Assembly: GCA_025435555.1 (NCBI GenBank)
Contig: JAIWWG010000052.1
Location: 62,001-126,000, forward strand
DNA: 64,000 bases
Reading direction: 5' to 3'
DNA from: Chytriomyces cf. hyalinus JEL632
Lineage: Eukaryota > Chytridiomycota > Chytridiomycetes > Chytridiales > Chytriomycetaceae
Below the pieces are notes generated by a model. It saw nothing but the letters and a program-made list of their open reading frames with translations, searched no databases and was not told the origin of the DNA. Below, piece after piece: positions 34,739 through 45,169 of this stretch. A program made the translations under genes and the position numbers. The first letter of the stretch is position 1; every line of letters starts with the position of its first letter.

Positions 34739-36121
34739 ATGACCAAGGAAACCTTCCTGTTCACCTCAGAGTCCGTTGGCGAGGGACACCCAGGTACATA
34801 CTCTTCAGCTTCCTTCTGCTTCAGCAACTGTCCTGCCGCCTCTCGCGCTGCGGGATGCGCTGTTGCGTGCATTGTCTGTCGCCAACCCCAAACACACTCT
34901 AATGCTGCTCTGCTTTCTACAAACAGACAAGATCTGTGACCAGGTCTCTGACGCCATTCTCGACGCCTGCCTGACCGTCGACCCCTTCTCCCGTGTTGCC
35001 TGTGAGACTGCCACCAAGACTGGTATGATCATGGTCCTCGGTGAAATCACCACCAAGGCCGTCCTCGACTACCAGAAGATCATCCGTAACACCATCAAGG
35101 ACATTGGTTACGATGACTCTGGAAAGGGTGCGTTTTCTTTTTTAGTTTGGCTGAGGGGGACTTCCTCGGCGAATTCTCTCTTTTTCGGGAAATCTGATCC
35201 TATCGCCCTTCAGGTTTCGACTACAAGACCTGCAACGTTCTCGTTGCCATTGAGCAGCAATCCCCAGACATTGCTGGAGGTCTTGTCCAGCAGGGTATCG
35301 ACATTGAGAAGATCGGTGCCGGAGACCAGGGAATCATGTTCGGTTACGCCACCGACGAGACCCCAGAGCTCATGCCCCTCACCATCATGCTCTCCCACCA
35401 GCTCAACATGAAGATGACTGAGCTCCGTAAGTCTACTGGACCAGGTGCCCTCCCATGGTTGCGCCCAGACACCAAGACCCAGGTCACCGTCGAGTACGAC
35501 CAGGAGAACGGTGTCCTTACCCCAAAGCGTGTCGACACCATCGTCATCTCCACCCAGCACTCTGAGGATGTTGACCTCGAAACCCTCAAGAGAGAACTCA
35601 TGGAGAAGGTTGTCAAGGTTGTTGTCCCAGCCAAGTACCTGGACGAGAAGACCAAGTACCACTTGCAGCCATCTGGTCGTTTCATCATCGGAGGACCACA
35701 GGGAGACGCCGGTGTCACCGGACGTAAGATCATCGTTGACACTTACGGTGGTTGGGGTGCTCACGGAGGAGGTGCCTTCTCTGGAAAGGACTGGTCCAAG
35801 GTCGACCGTTCCGCCGCTTACACCGGTCGTTGGGTCGCCAAGTCCCTCGTCGCTGCCGGTCTTGCCAAGCGTGCCCTCGTCCAGCTCTCCTACGCCATCG
35901 GAGTTGCCGAGCCAACCTCCATTTTCGTTGACACATACGGAACCTCCACCAAGTCCAACGCCGACATTCTGGAGATCATCAAGAACAACTTTGACCTCCG
36001 CCCAGGTGTCATTGTCAAGGAGCTCGACCTGTTCAAGCCCATCTACACCAAGACTGCTGCATACGGTCACTTCGGTCGCTCTGAGTTCACCTGGGAGCAG
36101 CCAAAAGCACTCAAATTCTAA
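34739..36121 (+). CDS. SAM2: S-adenosylmethionine synthetase
   Basis: Makes S-adenosylmethionine from methionine and ATP. Exons 34739-34793, 34927-35127 and 35214-36121 give 387 residues, the normal length. Signature motifs: [32 protein letters not shown] (methionine/ATP site), [14 protein letters not shown] and the P-loop-like [16 protein letters not shown]. Codon use is strongly biased to C-ending codons, as expected for a very highly expressed gene. That bias also leaves a long but meaningless open frame on the opposite strand. Yeast has SAM1 and SAM2; which one this matches is arbitrary. Confidence 0.98.
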
Positions 36122-36189
36122 AATGGGAATTCACGCGCGTCTTTCACTTTCTTCAAACATTTTCATGGCTCTTATGTCAATATGGTGAC

Positions 36190-36195
36190 AATAAA
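36190..36195 (+). terminator. Candidate polyadenylation signal of SAM synthetase
   Basis: AATAAATAAG begins about 70 bp after the stop codon and lies just before the end of the convergent gene. Confidence 0.45.
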
Positions 36196-36218
36196 TAAGT
36201 GAATTCATTGTACAAACA

Positions 36219-36863
36219 TCAGATGTTTATTTGATAGTCCAAATTCTGAAAGATCTGGGTAAACTCCTCCTTCACTCCTGCGGCCCCCGTTACCGTAAGA
36301 GCGTACTCCACCATTTGATCTGATTCCTCGGTCACTGGTTCGATTTGTCCCGGGCGCACACCGTCTGACAGATCTTGGTAAAACGGCAATGGCAGAAACG
36401 ATCCAGCATGCCCAGCATGCATGAGTCGCATCAAGCTGACGAATGCCAGCTCGGGATTGCCCATCAGTGTCAGTTTGAGAATCTCGTACATGCTGAGTCG
36501 CTCTGGTTCGCGTTCGGAATCTTGCTGTAGCACAGGTGCGATTGCGTTGACTTGGGTAGCTGCATCGATATTTCTTGTTTCGGGTAAAGAACCACTGCTA
36601 CTGCTGATTCCTGCAGGAGTATCGAATTGCGAAACGGCTGAGGCAAATCCACCATCGGTAGGTGATATATCGGTAGACAGTAAATCGGTATGTATAGAAG
36701 ACGCCGGATCGCACGCGGCAACAAGAATCGGCAAATCAGCGGGGTCCGGGTCATTGAGGGTTGTGGTGGGTTTCTGTGGATCTGGGTACACTTTCCGTTT
36801 CCGGTCGAATAGAAACAGACTTGCGAGGAACTTTCGAATCGGAAACGAGCGTGAATCGATCAT
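36219..36863 (-). CDS. Hypothetical protein, 214 residues
   Basis: Intronless frame from the ATG at 36863; I do not recognise it. It has a basic N-terminus (SFPIRKFLASLFLFDRKRK), a disordered acidic/Ser-rich middle, and a conserved-looking C-terminal half: LSMYEILKLTLMGNPELAF, then FLPLPFYQDLSDGVRPGQIE. The last part weakly recalls short motifs in fungal peroxisome- and mitochondria-associated proteins in which a helix is followed by a Pro-Gly turn. No TM segment. It is divergent from the ERICH2-like gene (112 bp between starts) and converges on SAM synthetase. Confidence 0.55.
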   Translation of the reverse strand: MIDSRSFPIRKFLASLFLFDRKRKVYPDPQKPTTTLNDPDPADLPILVAACDPASSIHTDLLSTDISPTDGGFASAVSQFDTPAGISSSSGSLPETRNIDAATQVNAIAPVLQQDSEREPERLSMYEILKLTLMGNPELAFVSLMRLMHAGHAGSFLPLPFYQDLSDGVRPGQIEPVTEESDQMVEYALTVTGAAGVKEEFTQIFQNLDYQINI

Positions 36864-36975
36864 ATCTCCTTTTGGTTTTGTGGGGGGTTGGGGGTTCGGG
36901 GGAGAGGGAGGGTTGGGGGGGAAGAAAGTGAGTGGGAGATTGACAAAAAGAATTCTGACAATATAAAAGCCCCAA

Positions 36976-37704
36976 ATGCTTCACATGAAAGCGACGGTCC
37001 CTCCTCCATCACACCTCACAGCTGCAGCCAAGTCGATGCTCGACCAAGAAATGACGTGCTCGCTGCTGATTCAGAAGGAGCTTGCACAGCTGGATGTCAA
37101 AGACTCGCAGCCCGTTTCATGTAAAAAAAAACATACATCTCGTGTTTTGCTGTCTTGTTGTTGTTGATCTTTGCGTGCACTGCTGCAGACGACGCGTCAG
37201 ATCCAATCGATGAAAGCTTGACCTTGTTTGAATTGGTACGGTCCTGACGTAATGACTGTAGTTGGAGGTTTGCTGAAATGAACGCGTTTATTTTTTTTTT
37301 TTCGCGTATTCCCCCCAGTTTCTTGTCAAGATTACGAGCAAAAAGTATGCAGAGGCTTTACAAGTGGGGACAGAGAGTTTCGTGTGCTTCTTTCTATTTC
37401 CGATATTCCGGTGAAAGCTAACGTTGCGCGCGCGGGTGATGTTTATTCAGTTTTGAAAACAGATCCGAGGAATCCGCTCATTCTGGAATATGTTCCAGTT
37501 TTGAAAGAAAAACTGCTCCTGGATTTGCAGGACGCCGCGGCAGATGCCGAAAACAATTCAGATGAGGATGATGCTTGTGAAACGGACGAAAGCACGGATG
37601 GCTCTGAACTCGAAGATGATTCCGAGTCTGGAAGTGACAGCGATATGGATACGGAAGATTCCGGGACAGATGGAGCAACTGGCTCTGAGGGTGATGATGA
37701 GTGA
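36976..37704 (+). CDS. ERICH2-like protein (glutamate-rich 2)
   Basis: Exons 36976-37120, 37189-37235, 37319-37376 and 37451-37704 give 167 residues. The conserved segment spans three splice joins: LTLFELFLVKITSKKYAEAL, then QVGTEILKTDPRNPLILEY and VPVLKEKL. It reads as a single TPR-like hairpin that resembles the C-terminal domain of animal ERICH2. The tail is a low-complexity Asp/Glu/Ser acidic stretch. ERICH2 is expressed in ciliated and sperm cells, so a flagellar role would fit a zoosporic fungus, but that is inference. Join phases all agree. Confidence 0.65.
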
Positions 37705-37788
37705 GAGTGCGAAAAAATTAAAAGTGTGAAGATATAGATATTTCCTGGGGTTTGTTTCCCATGGGGGAAGAAGGAGGAGAGTGTCTTT

Positions 37789-38889
37789 TTATTTAGCGTC
37801 AAAGGCAGGAATGGGTCCTAAATGCGAGCGTAACAACGTTTGCAACGCTTTTGACTCTACGGCCCACCTCTTCCCAAACACTGTCGCAGGACCCTCTACG
37901 AGATATGCTTGGAATTCGTCCAGGATTACAGATGGGGAGTAGTTCCATAGAATGAGTTCCTTGGTGACGTGGGTCTTGAAGCTGTCGGAAACCTGCGACG
38001 CGTCATCAAAGACTGTGGCACATGCTGCCTGGTAGGAGGGTTGCAAATAGAAAACAGCGTGGGCCCATTCATGGACGAATGTGGACTTGTCTCCGTTCAA
38101 ATGCGCAATCAAATATTGCGGTATCGATGATGATGGTGGGGACTGTTGGCGCAGTTTCCCAGAGTTTTGGTCCAGTGCCCAACCATGCCCAAAACAGAGA
38201 CCCAAGATTTCGAGTTCGGCAGCTGAAAATAGCGTCTGAGGGTCGAGAGGAACTGTATCTGGTTTGGTGGGATCGCTTGATGACACATCCAGCTGGGTAG
38301 TTTGACTAACGAGCAGAGCATCAGATGCAACAAGCTCAACCCATTTCGAGAGGGAATCCGTGGGAAAGTTGACTCCTTTCAAAGGGCCTTTTAGTTCTGC
38401 TTGTTCGTAAAAGATGTGCGGCCGTTTGAGGGCGGCTTGCAACAACGCAGCAGATGAGAAGACAAGATGAATGACGCTATTCTTTGCGGCGCTTGATACA
38501 ACGGAAGGGGGTAGGTGGTGATATAGAATGCGAGGGCTGGAAGACAACTGATTCAATGGGGCCGGTTCGTCCTGAAGGCTGGGGAATGGATCATTCGCCA
38601 CGAGCACAAGCGAGCCATCTTTGGCAGCAGCAAAGAATAGTTCGGCTGAGGAGACAGGGACGCCGTCGACGCTGACAAAGAGGGGCAACTTTTTCAGCTT
38701 GAGCTTGTTCTTTGCGGCTGCAATGATCTTGTCGAGAGAGTCTGGGTGCGTATGCATGAATGAGTGGGTTGGTGTTGGTATGGTACGGCAGCGAGGTAGC
38801 GAGAGCGACTCACGGCAGGCATCGGGAGAAAGGATGGCGAGCGAGCGACTCTTTTGGTTTGTCACGTGTGCAAATTCTACACGAACCAT
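37789..38889 (-). CDS. Putative HExxH metallopeptidase with N-terminal beta-grasp-like domain
   Basis: Two exons (38889-38814 and 38741-37789, intron 72 nt) give 342 residues. The N-terminus reads MVRVEFAHVTNQKSRSLAIL, then KIIAAAKNKLKLKKLPLFVS and VDGVPVSSAELFFAAAKDGS. This is the strand-helix-strand layout of doublecortin/ubiquitin-like beta-grasp domains. The C-terminal part holds FVHEWAHAVFYL, an HExxH zinc site. About 50 residues on comes ILDEFQAYLVEGP, whose Glu could be the third ligand as in gluzincins. No signal peptide, so it is likely cytosolic. I know no named family with this pairing. Removing the intron is needed to keep the beta-grasp strand register, which supports the model. 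Confidence 0.65.
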   Translation of the reverse strand: MVRVEFAHVTNQKSRSLAILSPDACRESLSLPRCRTIPTPTHSFMHTHPDSLDKIIAAAKNKLKLKKLPLFVSVDGVPVSSAELFFAAAKDGSLVLVANDPFPSLQDEPAPLNQLSSSPRILYHHLPPSVVSSAAKNSVIHLVFSSAALLQAALKRPHIFYEQAELKGPLKGVNFPTDSLSKWVELVASDALLVSQTTQLDVSSSDPTKPDTVPLDPQTLFSAAELEILGLCFGHGWALDQNSGKLRQQSPPSSSIPQYLIAHLNGDKSTFVHEWAHAVFYLQPSYQAACATVFDDASQVSDSFKTHVTKELILWNYSPSVILDEFQAYLVEGPATVFGKRWAVESKALQTLLRSHLGPIPAFDAK

Positions 38890-39123
38890 TTTTGAATGTT
38901 GTTGATGTCAACCAGCGATGGATAAGGCGCAGCATGTATGAGATGGAGAGAACAGCCGGGGCAGGTAATGATGCTGATGGGTGCTGGCATGTGTTCACTT
39001 CTGTTGGTTTTGTTGGGTTTGACTGACATGAGGCTTGTGTCACGCACTTTCACGAAATCCCACCAAATTCGTCCGTGTCAGCCGCAACAGAGAAGGACCC
39101 CGTTTTGCCAGCTTTAAACGCCG

Positions 39124-41001
39124 ATGAACCAGCGCAACTACACCGCATCATCGGGGTCCGTGCGCGATTGGGATGGCGCCGCCGCTTCCACGCTGGGCCG
39201 TGCAGACACACTTGTCACCCCGGGCGAACTGCAGTTTAGAACCCGCAAAGATACCTTGAAGTCAGCCACACAGCTAGGACCTACTGCCACTGCCTCGGAC
39301 CCTCCACAGCTTCAGCAAGACTGCGAATCTGTCGTCCTAAGCTCTACAGAAACACTTAAGGGGAACTCACACTTCAACTCAGCAGACCCAGCTTATCACA
39401 CGGATACCATCCATTCTGAGTCAATGCCACGATCTGTGTCTTCATACCCGTCGTCCGCGGATCGTTCAATTGACATGGCCGTATTCACCTCACCAGCTGC
39501 GTTCAAACCGCTTTCTCTTCCGCAAGCTCTTGCGAGCCCATCACCAGCAATACTGCTCTCATATCCAAAGATTAGAAAGGCCTCCACACAGTCTGCTTAC
39601 ACCAGCTCATCGCACGTCGTTGCGGACTTGCCATCAAACGCCGTTCGACCTGTCCCCTCATGCGCAGATCCCACTTCAAACGCACTCATGAGTTTCGGAT
39701 CAAGCTTAGCGAGTCCGGACACACGCGTGAATTCGCCGAAAAACTGTCACTATTCTGAATTCCCGACCGAGTCGCCTGATATGTTGGCACAACAACGAGA
39801 AACGCATCGAAAGCTGCTCTTGGAGTACGAGCGACGGACTAATCAGGTCAAGGAGCAGATGCACCATGAGCCGAACGAGAAACCGTTGGACGCACGCCCG
39901 GACACTTCCTCATCACAACCAACGAAACGAAAGATCGCATCCATTCACTGCAACACATCTAAAGCACCCTTCTTTTTTGATATCGGCATTCCCACTCGAG
40001 AACTGGCGGACTATGTGAGTCCCTTTTTTTGTTTTGTGTCCCTCACATGACCCAACCGTCGTTAATCTCCCGTTTTACATTCCCTTTCAAAAAGATTTCA
40101 ATGGTCACTTTCGCAGCGAGAATGCAAGAGTTGAACCACGTTCTCGAAGAGCAGACAACTCTGGCTGACTATGCACCAATGTACAGACTCGGAGCCCTTG
40201 TCGCCGTGACGGTGTGGACCGCCGCTTGTTCTATATTCCTTTCCCTCAGACTAGCACCTTCATTCTCGGCCGGGGTTGCATTCGGTACCATGGATATTCT
40301 GGCAATTTCTGCTGGAATTGTCGGATTTTTGGCCGGAGCGTTTGCCGTCAAGTGGTCATTTTTGAAGGATGGATGTGAAGTAAGTAATGACCTTTTTGCA
40401 TGCAAGCAAGCGAAACCCGAAAATGCGAAATCCAATGCTAAAGCGGATTTCCTTATTGTTGTTTCTGTAGTACCTGCGAACGCTCAAATCTCTTCAAATG
40501 AAATACACGCTCATTGATGCACACCACGGGCTCGTTTGGCGTCTTCACTGGAGCTACCAACCTTTACAACGTCCCCGCAGGGATGCTAGCGATCCCGAGT
40601 CTGCAAAAAACGATCCCGATATGGAACTGGAAAAGGCTACCATAAACCCTCCCTGGCTCAGCACACGCCCGGTACTGCCCAACCTCTGGGTCACTGTGCA
40701 AAAGGAGACATACTCGCTGGTTGCACGGGACGGCGGATTCGTAATGCGTCCTCCCTTATCAAGCAGTACCGTACAGAACACCCCTCGCGAAAGTTTTGAA
40801 AGCCGGATTGATTTGGGAGTTCCCGCAGATTGGGAAGTGAATGGGCATGGAAATGTCAGCGGATGGGTGGAGCAAGTTGATCTATGCTATCTTGTCGATG
40901 CGGACACGCCGCCGAGTGTAAATTTGGATTTCGCATTTGACGAGTATGGTGAGGCGTACATGCAGAACATGATGGAGTTTGACCGGGTTTCGTCCGTGTG
41001 A
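39124..41001 (+). CDS. Two-TM protein family, distant copy (no PPSY)
   Basis: Exons 39124-40014, 40095-40379 and 40471-41001 give 568 residues. A 300-residue disordered Ser/Thr/Pro-rich N-terminus ends IGIPTRELADY at the splice. Exon 2 starts ISMVTFAARMQELNHVL then LADYAPMYRLGALV, followed by two TM segments (AVTVWTAACSIFLSLRLA and MDILAISAGIVGFLAGAF). Exon 3 begins with a soluble part containing LVWRLHWSY and ends acidic. Both introns are phase 0 and sit exactly where introns sit in the tandem copies at 48.6-54.3 kb, which shows common descent. This copy lacks the C-terminal PPSY. Topology by inference: both ends cytoplasmic. Confidence 0.75.
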
Positions 41002-41094
41002 AATTTGCGCGCGTGGGTGGAGGAGCTTGATGCTTTCTTCTTGTTTTCAGTAAAGATCTCATATTATATCACGCGGAGATCAACACAGAAGACA

Positions 41095-42051
41095 ATGGCC
41101 CAAAATATCACCGGCAACGAAACCGAAGCTGGCATCGAATGGATCAAAAGCGGGCTGGTGACGGAGTACTCCAGCTGGGCGACACTGGCTTCTGGCGTCA
41201 TCCAGCTACTGTTACTGCTGCTTGCTGAACGACCGACCAGCCGCCGTTTCAAACCCACGCCCATCAACGTTATCCTTGTAGTCATGATTATAACTAATGC
41301 TGTCACGACTGTCACGTATTACCTCTATGAGAAGATGATTTCGGACTTGGTTGCTTCGTATGTCTGCCTCGGCATCAGCAATCTTGCATATGCCGTAATG
41401 TTCATTTCCATCTTTTACTACGCGTGGTTGAGGGGTTATTCCGTAATTGAGGTGGTTCTTCCATGCGCGCTGCCGTGGATACGGCCCCTCTTTGCTGTCT
41501 TTGCACTTGTGGAGGTGGCTGGCGGATTGGTTCCAGTGTTTTCATGGTTCATGACGCCCGAACAACGGGCAGTGTACGATGTCTGGTCTTCCATCCAATT
41601 CGCTGCGCAAACCGTGATTATTTCCGTGTTTGACGTTTTCATCGTGTGTTGCTACCTGTGCTACCTGTGGCAGGTCAAGAGGATCGGCGTCCAAGTCGAC
41701 ACTGCTTCTCTCAAAACAATATCCAACTTTGGAGTAGCGTCTGGGGTGCTGTTGATTGCATCACAGGCTGCTTGTTATGCTGCTGGGTGGCTTACGTGGG
41801 AAGAGGAGACGGACTTTTACCTGCTCATGTGGGTCCTCAGCTTAAACCTGACCACGGTTTATATTTATGTGCAAGTGTGGATGAAGCTGCAGTTGGTGCA
41901 TGAGGCCAAGGCTGTGTCTGCGGGAAAGAAGGATGCCATTGAAAGAGCAAAGAAGATTTCCAACCGGGCTTCCATGTCCGCCTCCATGGCAAGCCACAAC
42001 AGGCGCGAAACTCTCAAAGAAGAAAGCAGTACGATCCGACCAGCGTCATAG
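41095..42051 (+). CDS. Seven-TM membrane protein of unknown function
   Basis: Intronless, 318 residues from the ATG at 41095. It starts MAQNITGNETEAGIEW, with two N-glycosylation sequons (NIT, NET) in a short outside N-terminus. Seven hydrophobic segments follow, among them GVIQLLLLLLAE, PINVILVVMIITNAVTTV, YAVMFISIFYYAWL, LFAVFALVEVAGGLVPVF, TVIISVFDVFIVCCYLCY, ASGVLLIASQAACYAAGW and LLMWVLSLNLTTVYIYVQ. A basic Ser-rich cytoplasmic tail of about 40 residues follows. The layout is that of a G-protein-coupled-receptor-like protein, but no DRY/NPxxY motif is visible, so no class is assigned. It follows the previous gene on the same strand after about 90 bp. Confidence 0.75.
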   Translation: MAQNITGNETEAGIEWIKSGLVTEYSSWATLASGVIQLLLLLLAERPTSRRFKPTPINVILVVMIITNAVTTVTYYLYEKMISDLVASYVCLGISNLAYAVMFISIFYYAWLRGYSVIEVVLPCALPWIRPLFAVFALVEVAGGLVPVFSWFMTPEQRAVYDVWSSIQFAAQTVIISVFDVFIVCCYLCYLWQVKRIGVQVDTASLKTISNFGVASGVLLIASQAACYAAGWLTWEEETDFYLLMWVLSLNLTTVYIYVQVWMKLQLVHEAKAVSAGKKDAIERAKKISNRASMSASMASHNRRETLKEESSTIRPAS

Positions 42052-42189
42052 CTGATGTAGTTGTCGGAAGTCATTTCTTGTTGCGTTTTAAGTTGTACAT
42101 CTGCAAGATTGAAATAAAGAAGTAGAAGAAACCCTTCTTTTTGATACCATTTTATTGCAATATGCATGAGCGTTGAATGAGAGTGACGC

Positions 42190-44783
42190 TTACGGCTGCT
42201 GTGATACCTCTGCAGGGACAGACACCTCCTCCGCCCCAACCTCTGGTACTGCTACAGCCACAGCCTCCAGCACAAACTGCACAGGCACAGCCTCATCGTG
42301 TGCGCCTCCACAGCCAGTCAACCTCGCATTCGAGTCAAGAAGCAAATCAAAAATATAAACCGACACGCTCGACAAAAAAGTTTGGTACAGTTTGATTCTT
42401 TTGTTTTCCGTAACCTTGCCTGAACCAAGCGGGAGTGTTTTTTGTTTAGAAACACTGTTATTTTTTCAACTGGGTGAAGTTTTCTCACCGTCAAACACGA
42501 ACCGCTCTACTATGCCCTCGAGCGTCGAAGTTCTGATTCAAGGAACTTTAGATAAAAAGTTACATGCAATAACAGCAATATTAACGCACCCGTAGCCCGA
42601 GAAGTGTGTGCTCGTGGAGAAAGCAACCGTCCACTCGCATTCGTCGGGTGCTGTGTGGTTGCCAACAATCCACAGGCCCCTCCACAACCCAGGCTTCACG
42701 AGACAGTTTCCTAAATTATACAAACATAATCTCTTGTTAATTTCAAAGGGGTTAAAGGGTCCCAAAATAAGGGGGCGTCTTACCTCGTAGCTCAAAACTC
42801 CTCAAAAAGTCTCGATCGGCCGGATACGCAGCCGTGCCTCTCCATAATCGAAAGTTGATGCTTTCATCGCTCATGGTATTATCGGGTCTTAATGTTGAAT
42901 CAAGCAGCGTCGATGTCCAAGCGTCTTCCAGATCCAGCAGCTCGTCCTCAAACCCGAACTCCAGCGTGCTGACTCGCAATCCAAAGATTGAGCCAGTCAC
43001 CACGGATATAAGGCCTTTAAAGACGGTGACGAGCGACTTTTTCCCTCTCCACTCTGTTACGTACAAAGCGATTTTACTGTTTTCGTGTGTTCCTGAGGAA
43101 GAACAACAAGTAGCTTATTATCAGTGCTACCCCTTGTCAGAGAGCAGAGAGGGAATGATTTCCCAGATTATTAACATACCCCGTACTGATTTGTAAACCC
43201 CGCCCTTCACCAGCTCTTTCCCGTAAATGACGCCATCAACAGCTTCCAACCAGGGAAACTCTACAAACACCCACGCATCTTTCGATTCGTCAAACACTGT
43301 CCCAAAATACTGCCCCGATATAAATAACCCCCCCGGATTCGATGTCGCTGGGCACAGTCGATGAAGTTCCAAGTGTCCTGACACTGACGGATCCGTCACC
43401 ATTTTCCAATTTCCAACCAGTTCCTCGGTTCCATTATGCAGCGAAGCCGTAATTTGCACGGGGAGGTGTAAGCGGCTGGGTTCGCTCAGCTCAATGTTGG
43501 TGTCCTTGAAGCTTCCTGCATTGTTCATGGTTCCAGCAACGCGTATAATGAATAGCGCTAGAAGGACGTACCTTTAACCACGGTAGAGCCTTCCTTCACA
43601 AGTGATTTGCATGCTGCAGTACCGTCAGCTTGGCACGCAATGGACAAGTTGTAAGACTTGCATTCGTCGGCGCCGTCTTTCCGCGGTTTATCTTTGCAGT
43701 ACCATCCAGCCCATCTCCCGCTCAAAGGGTAAAGTGTATCCTCGTTGACCGCAGATTTGGAAGCTGTGCATATATGGATGGTGTCGGTTTCAACAATTCG
43801 AAGCAAGACAACTCGCCTTCATACTTACTTGCGGTTAGAGGCCGAGCTGATTTCGGAGTGGTTGTCGGGCGTGATTTTGCCGGCGATGCTTGCTCGGATG
43901 CAGGAAGGGAGGTTCCGGGACGAGAAGTTTTGGTACTTGCAGGCTTAGAAACTCGCGTTGATGATGGTGCCTGTTCTTCCTTTATAGAAGCAGTTTCTGG
44001 ACGAGATTTGCTATTACTGGGTACTGATGTTGACGGTTGTTCTTCCTTTTTGGACGCTGTTTCCGGACGAGATTTGCTGTCACTGGGTGTTGATGCTGAT
44101 TCCTGGTCAATTTGCTTATGTGCAGTTTCTGGCCGAGATGGCTGCCCTTCCTTTTTAGAACCTGTTTCTGGGCGAGATTTGCTGTTGATGAGAGTTGCTG
44201 CTGGTTCCTGGTCGAATTGTTTTCGTGCAGTTTCTGGCCGAGAGGCATTCCTGCTTGCACTTGGTTTTGGAGTTGCAGTAGTCGATCGAAAAGGTTGGTT
44301 CAGATCCAATGGAGTTTCTTCAACAGCCGCTGTGAGTTCAGCAGCCTCAGTGGTAGACGGCTGAGCATCAAACTTGACACCCGTTGTGGGCCTACTGACA
44401 GACTTTGGAGTAGTACGATTTGCTATTGAAGTTCGCTTGCTTGCGCTTTGAACCGCTTCGGCAACCGCAGTAACTGGACGAGTTGGAGGTTTGGATGACG
44501 CGGATGTGGGTTTCGAGTTCGAGCCTTTTGGTTCCAGTTCACCTATGGCTGATGTTGGTCGCGTTGATGGCTTGCTACTTCCGGATGTTTTTGGTTTGAT
44601 GGCGGGTTGTGGCTGAGCGGATGGGGGACGCGTGGTAGTCCTGCTGTTGGTTGTGGACGTTTCAACTTTCGCCCCAGGCAAGGATCCAATGCCGGAATTG
44701 GCTGTGGAACCAGGCGTTGATGCCGATTGAAGACGTGAATTTGAAACTGAGCGGTTGGACGAGGTTGTTGGTCTTGACGTCAT
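42190..44783 (-). CDS. SRPETA-repeat protein with tandem GxW-type beta domains
   Basis: Not recognised. The first 300 residues are disordered and basic, with imperfect tandem units around SKSRPETASKKEEQP (five or six SRPET copies, 43.95-44.26 kb). Several spliced exons follow: LSGRWAGWYCKDKPRKDGAD; LVGNWKMVTDPSVSGHLEL; LYVTEWRGKKSLVTVFKG; LWRGLWIVGNHTAPDECEW then FSTSTHFSGYG; and finally KVTENKRIKLYQTFL. The pattern of G-x-W, acidic turn, F-x-G-x-G and a late K-Y strand recurs about three times, as in small antiparallel beta domains used by several protist and fungal protein families. Introns near 43.8, 43.55, 43.15, 42.78, 42.59 and 42.45 kb all rejoin in frame. Start ATG at 44783. Confidence 0.6.
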
Positions 44784-45169
44784 TGTCTCACTTTAAAATG
44801 GTCACAATGGGTGGTGAGTGCCCGCCGAAAAAAGTATAGTCGGTAGCATTGGCCAGAACGTTTATTCAGTAGCATCTGTGATGCGCACGCATTGGTACTT
44901 GGTCTCTGCGGGCGTATCAGCGTTGAGTATTGGTTCGGTTTCTGCAACAGTTGTTTTTATGCAAGTTAAAATGCTTGTGCTTACGATGGGGTGGAAATGG
45001 AAAATCGCTTGGTCCAAAAAGACGTGAAAAACAGTTGCAAAAACAAGCAACCAAGGAGTAAACCACGTAAGCCGACCTTAATGCGACGCATCCTCTCTCC
45101 TCAAGACTGACTCAATCCAATTCCAGAAGCGCATCACACCGTCTAAACCCAAAAAACCTCTGTCAAATA

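Noticed and set aside
35210-36070. 286-codon open frame on the minus strand opposite SAM synthetase
   Set aside because: It is the antisense shadow of a strongly codon-biased gene; the plus strand encodes an unmistakable SAM synthetase.
43630-44364. 244-codon plus-strand frame rich in VSGRD repeats
   Set aside because: Exact antisense of the SRPETA repeats; the periodicity comes from the minus-strand gene, which splices in frame on both sides.
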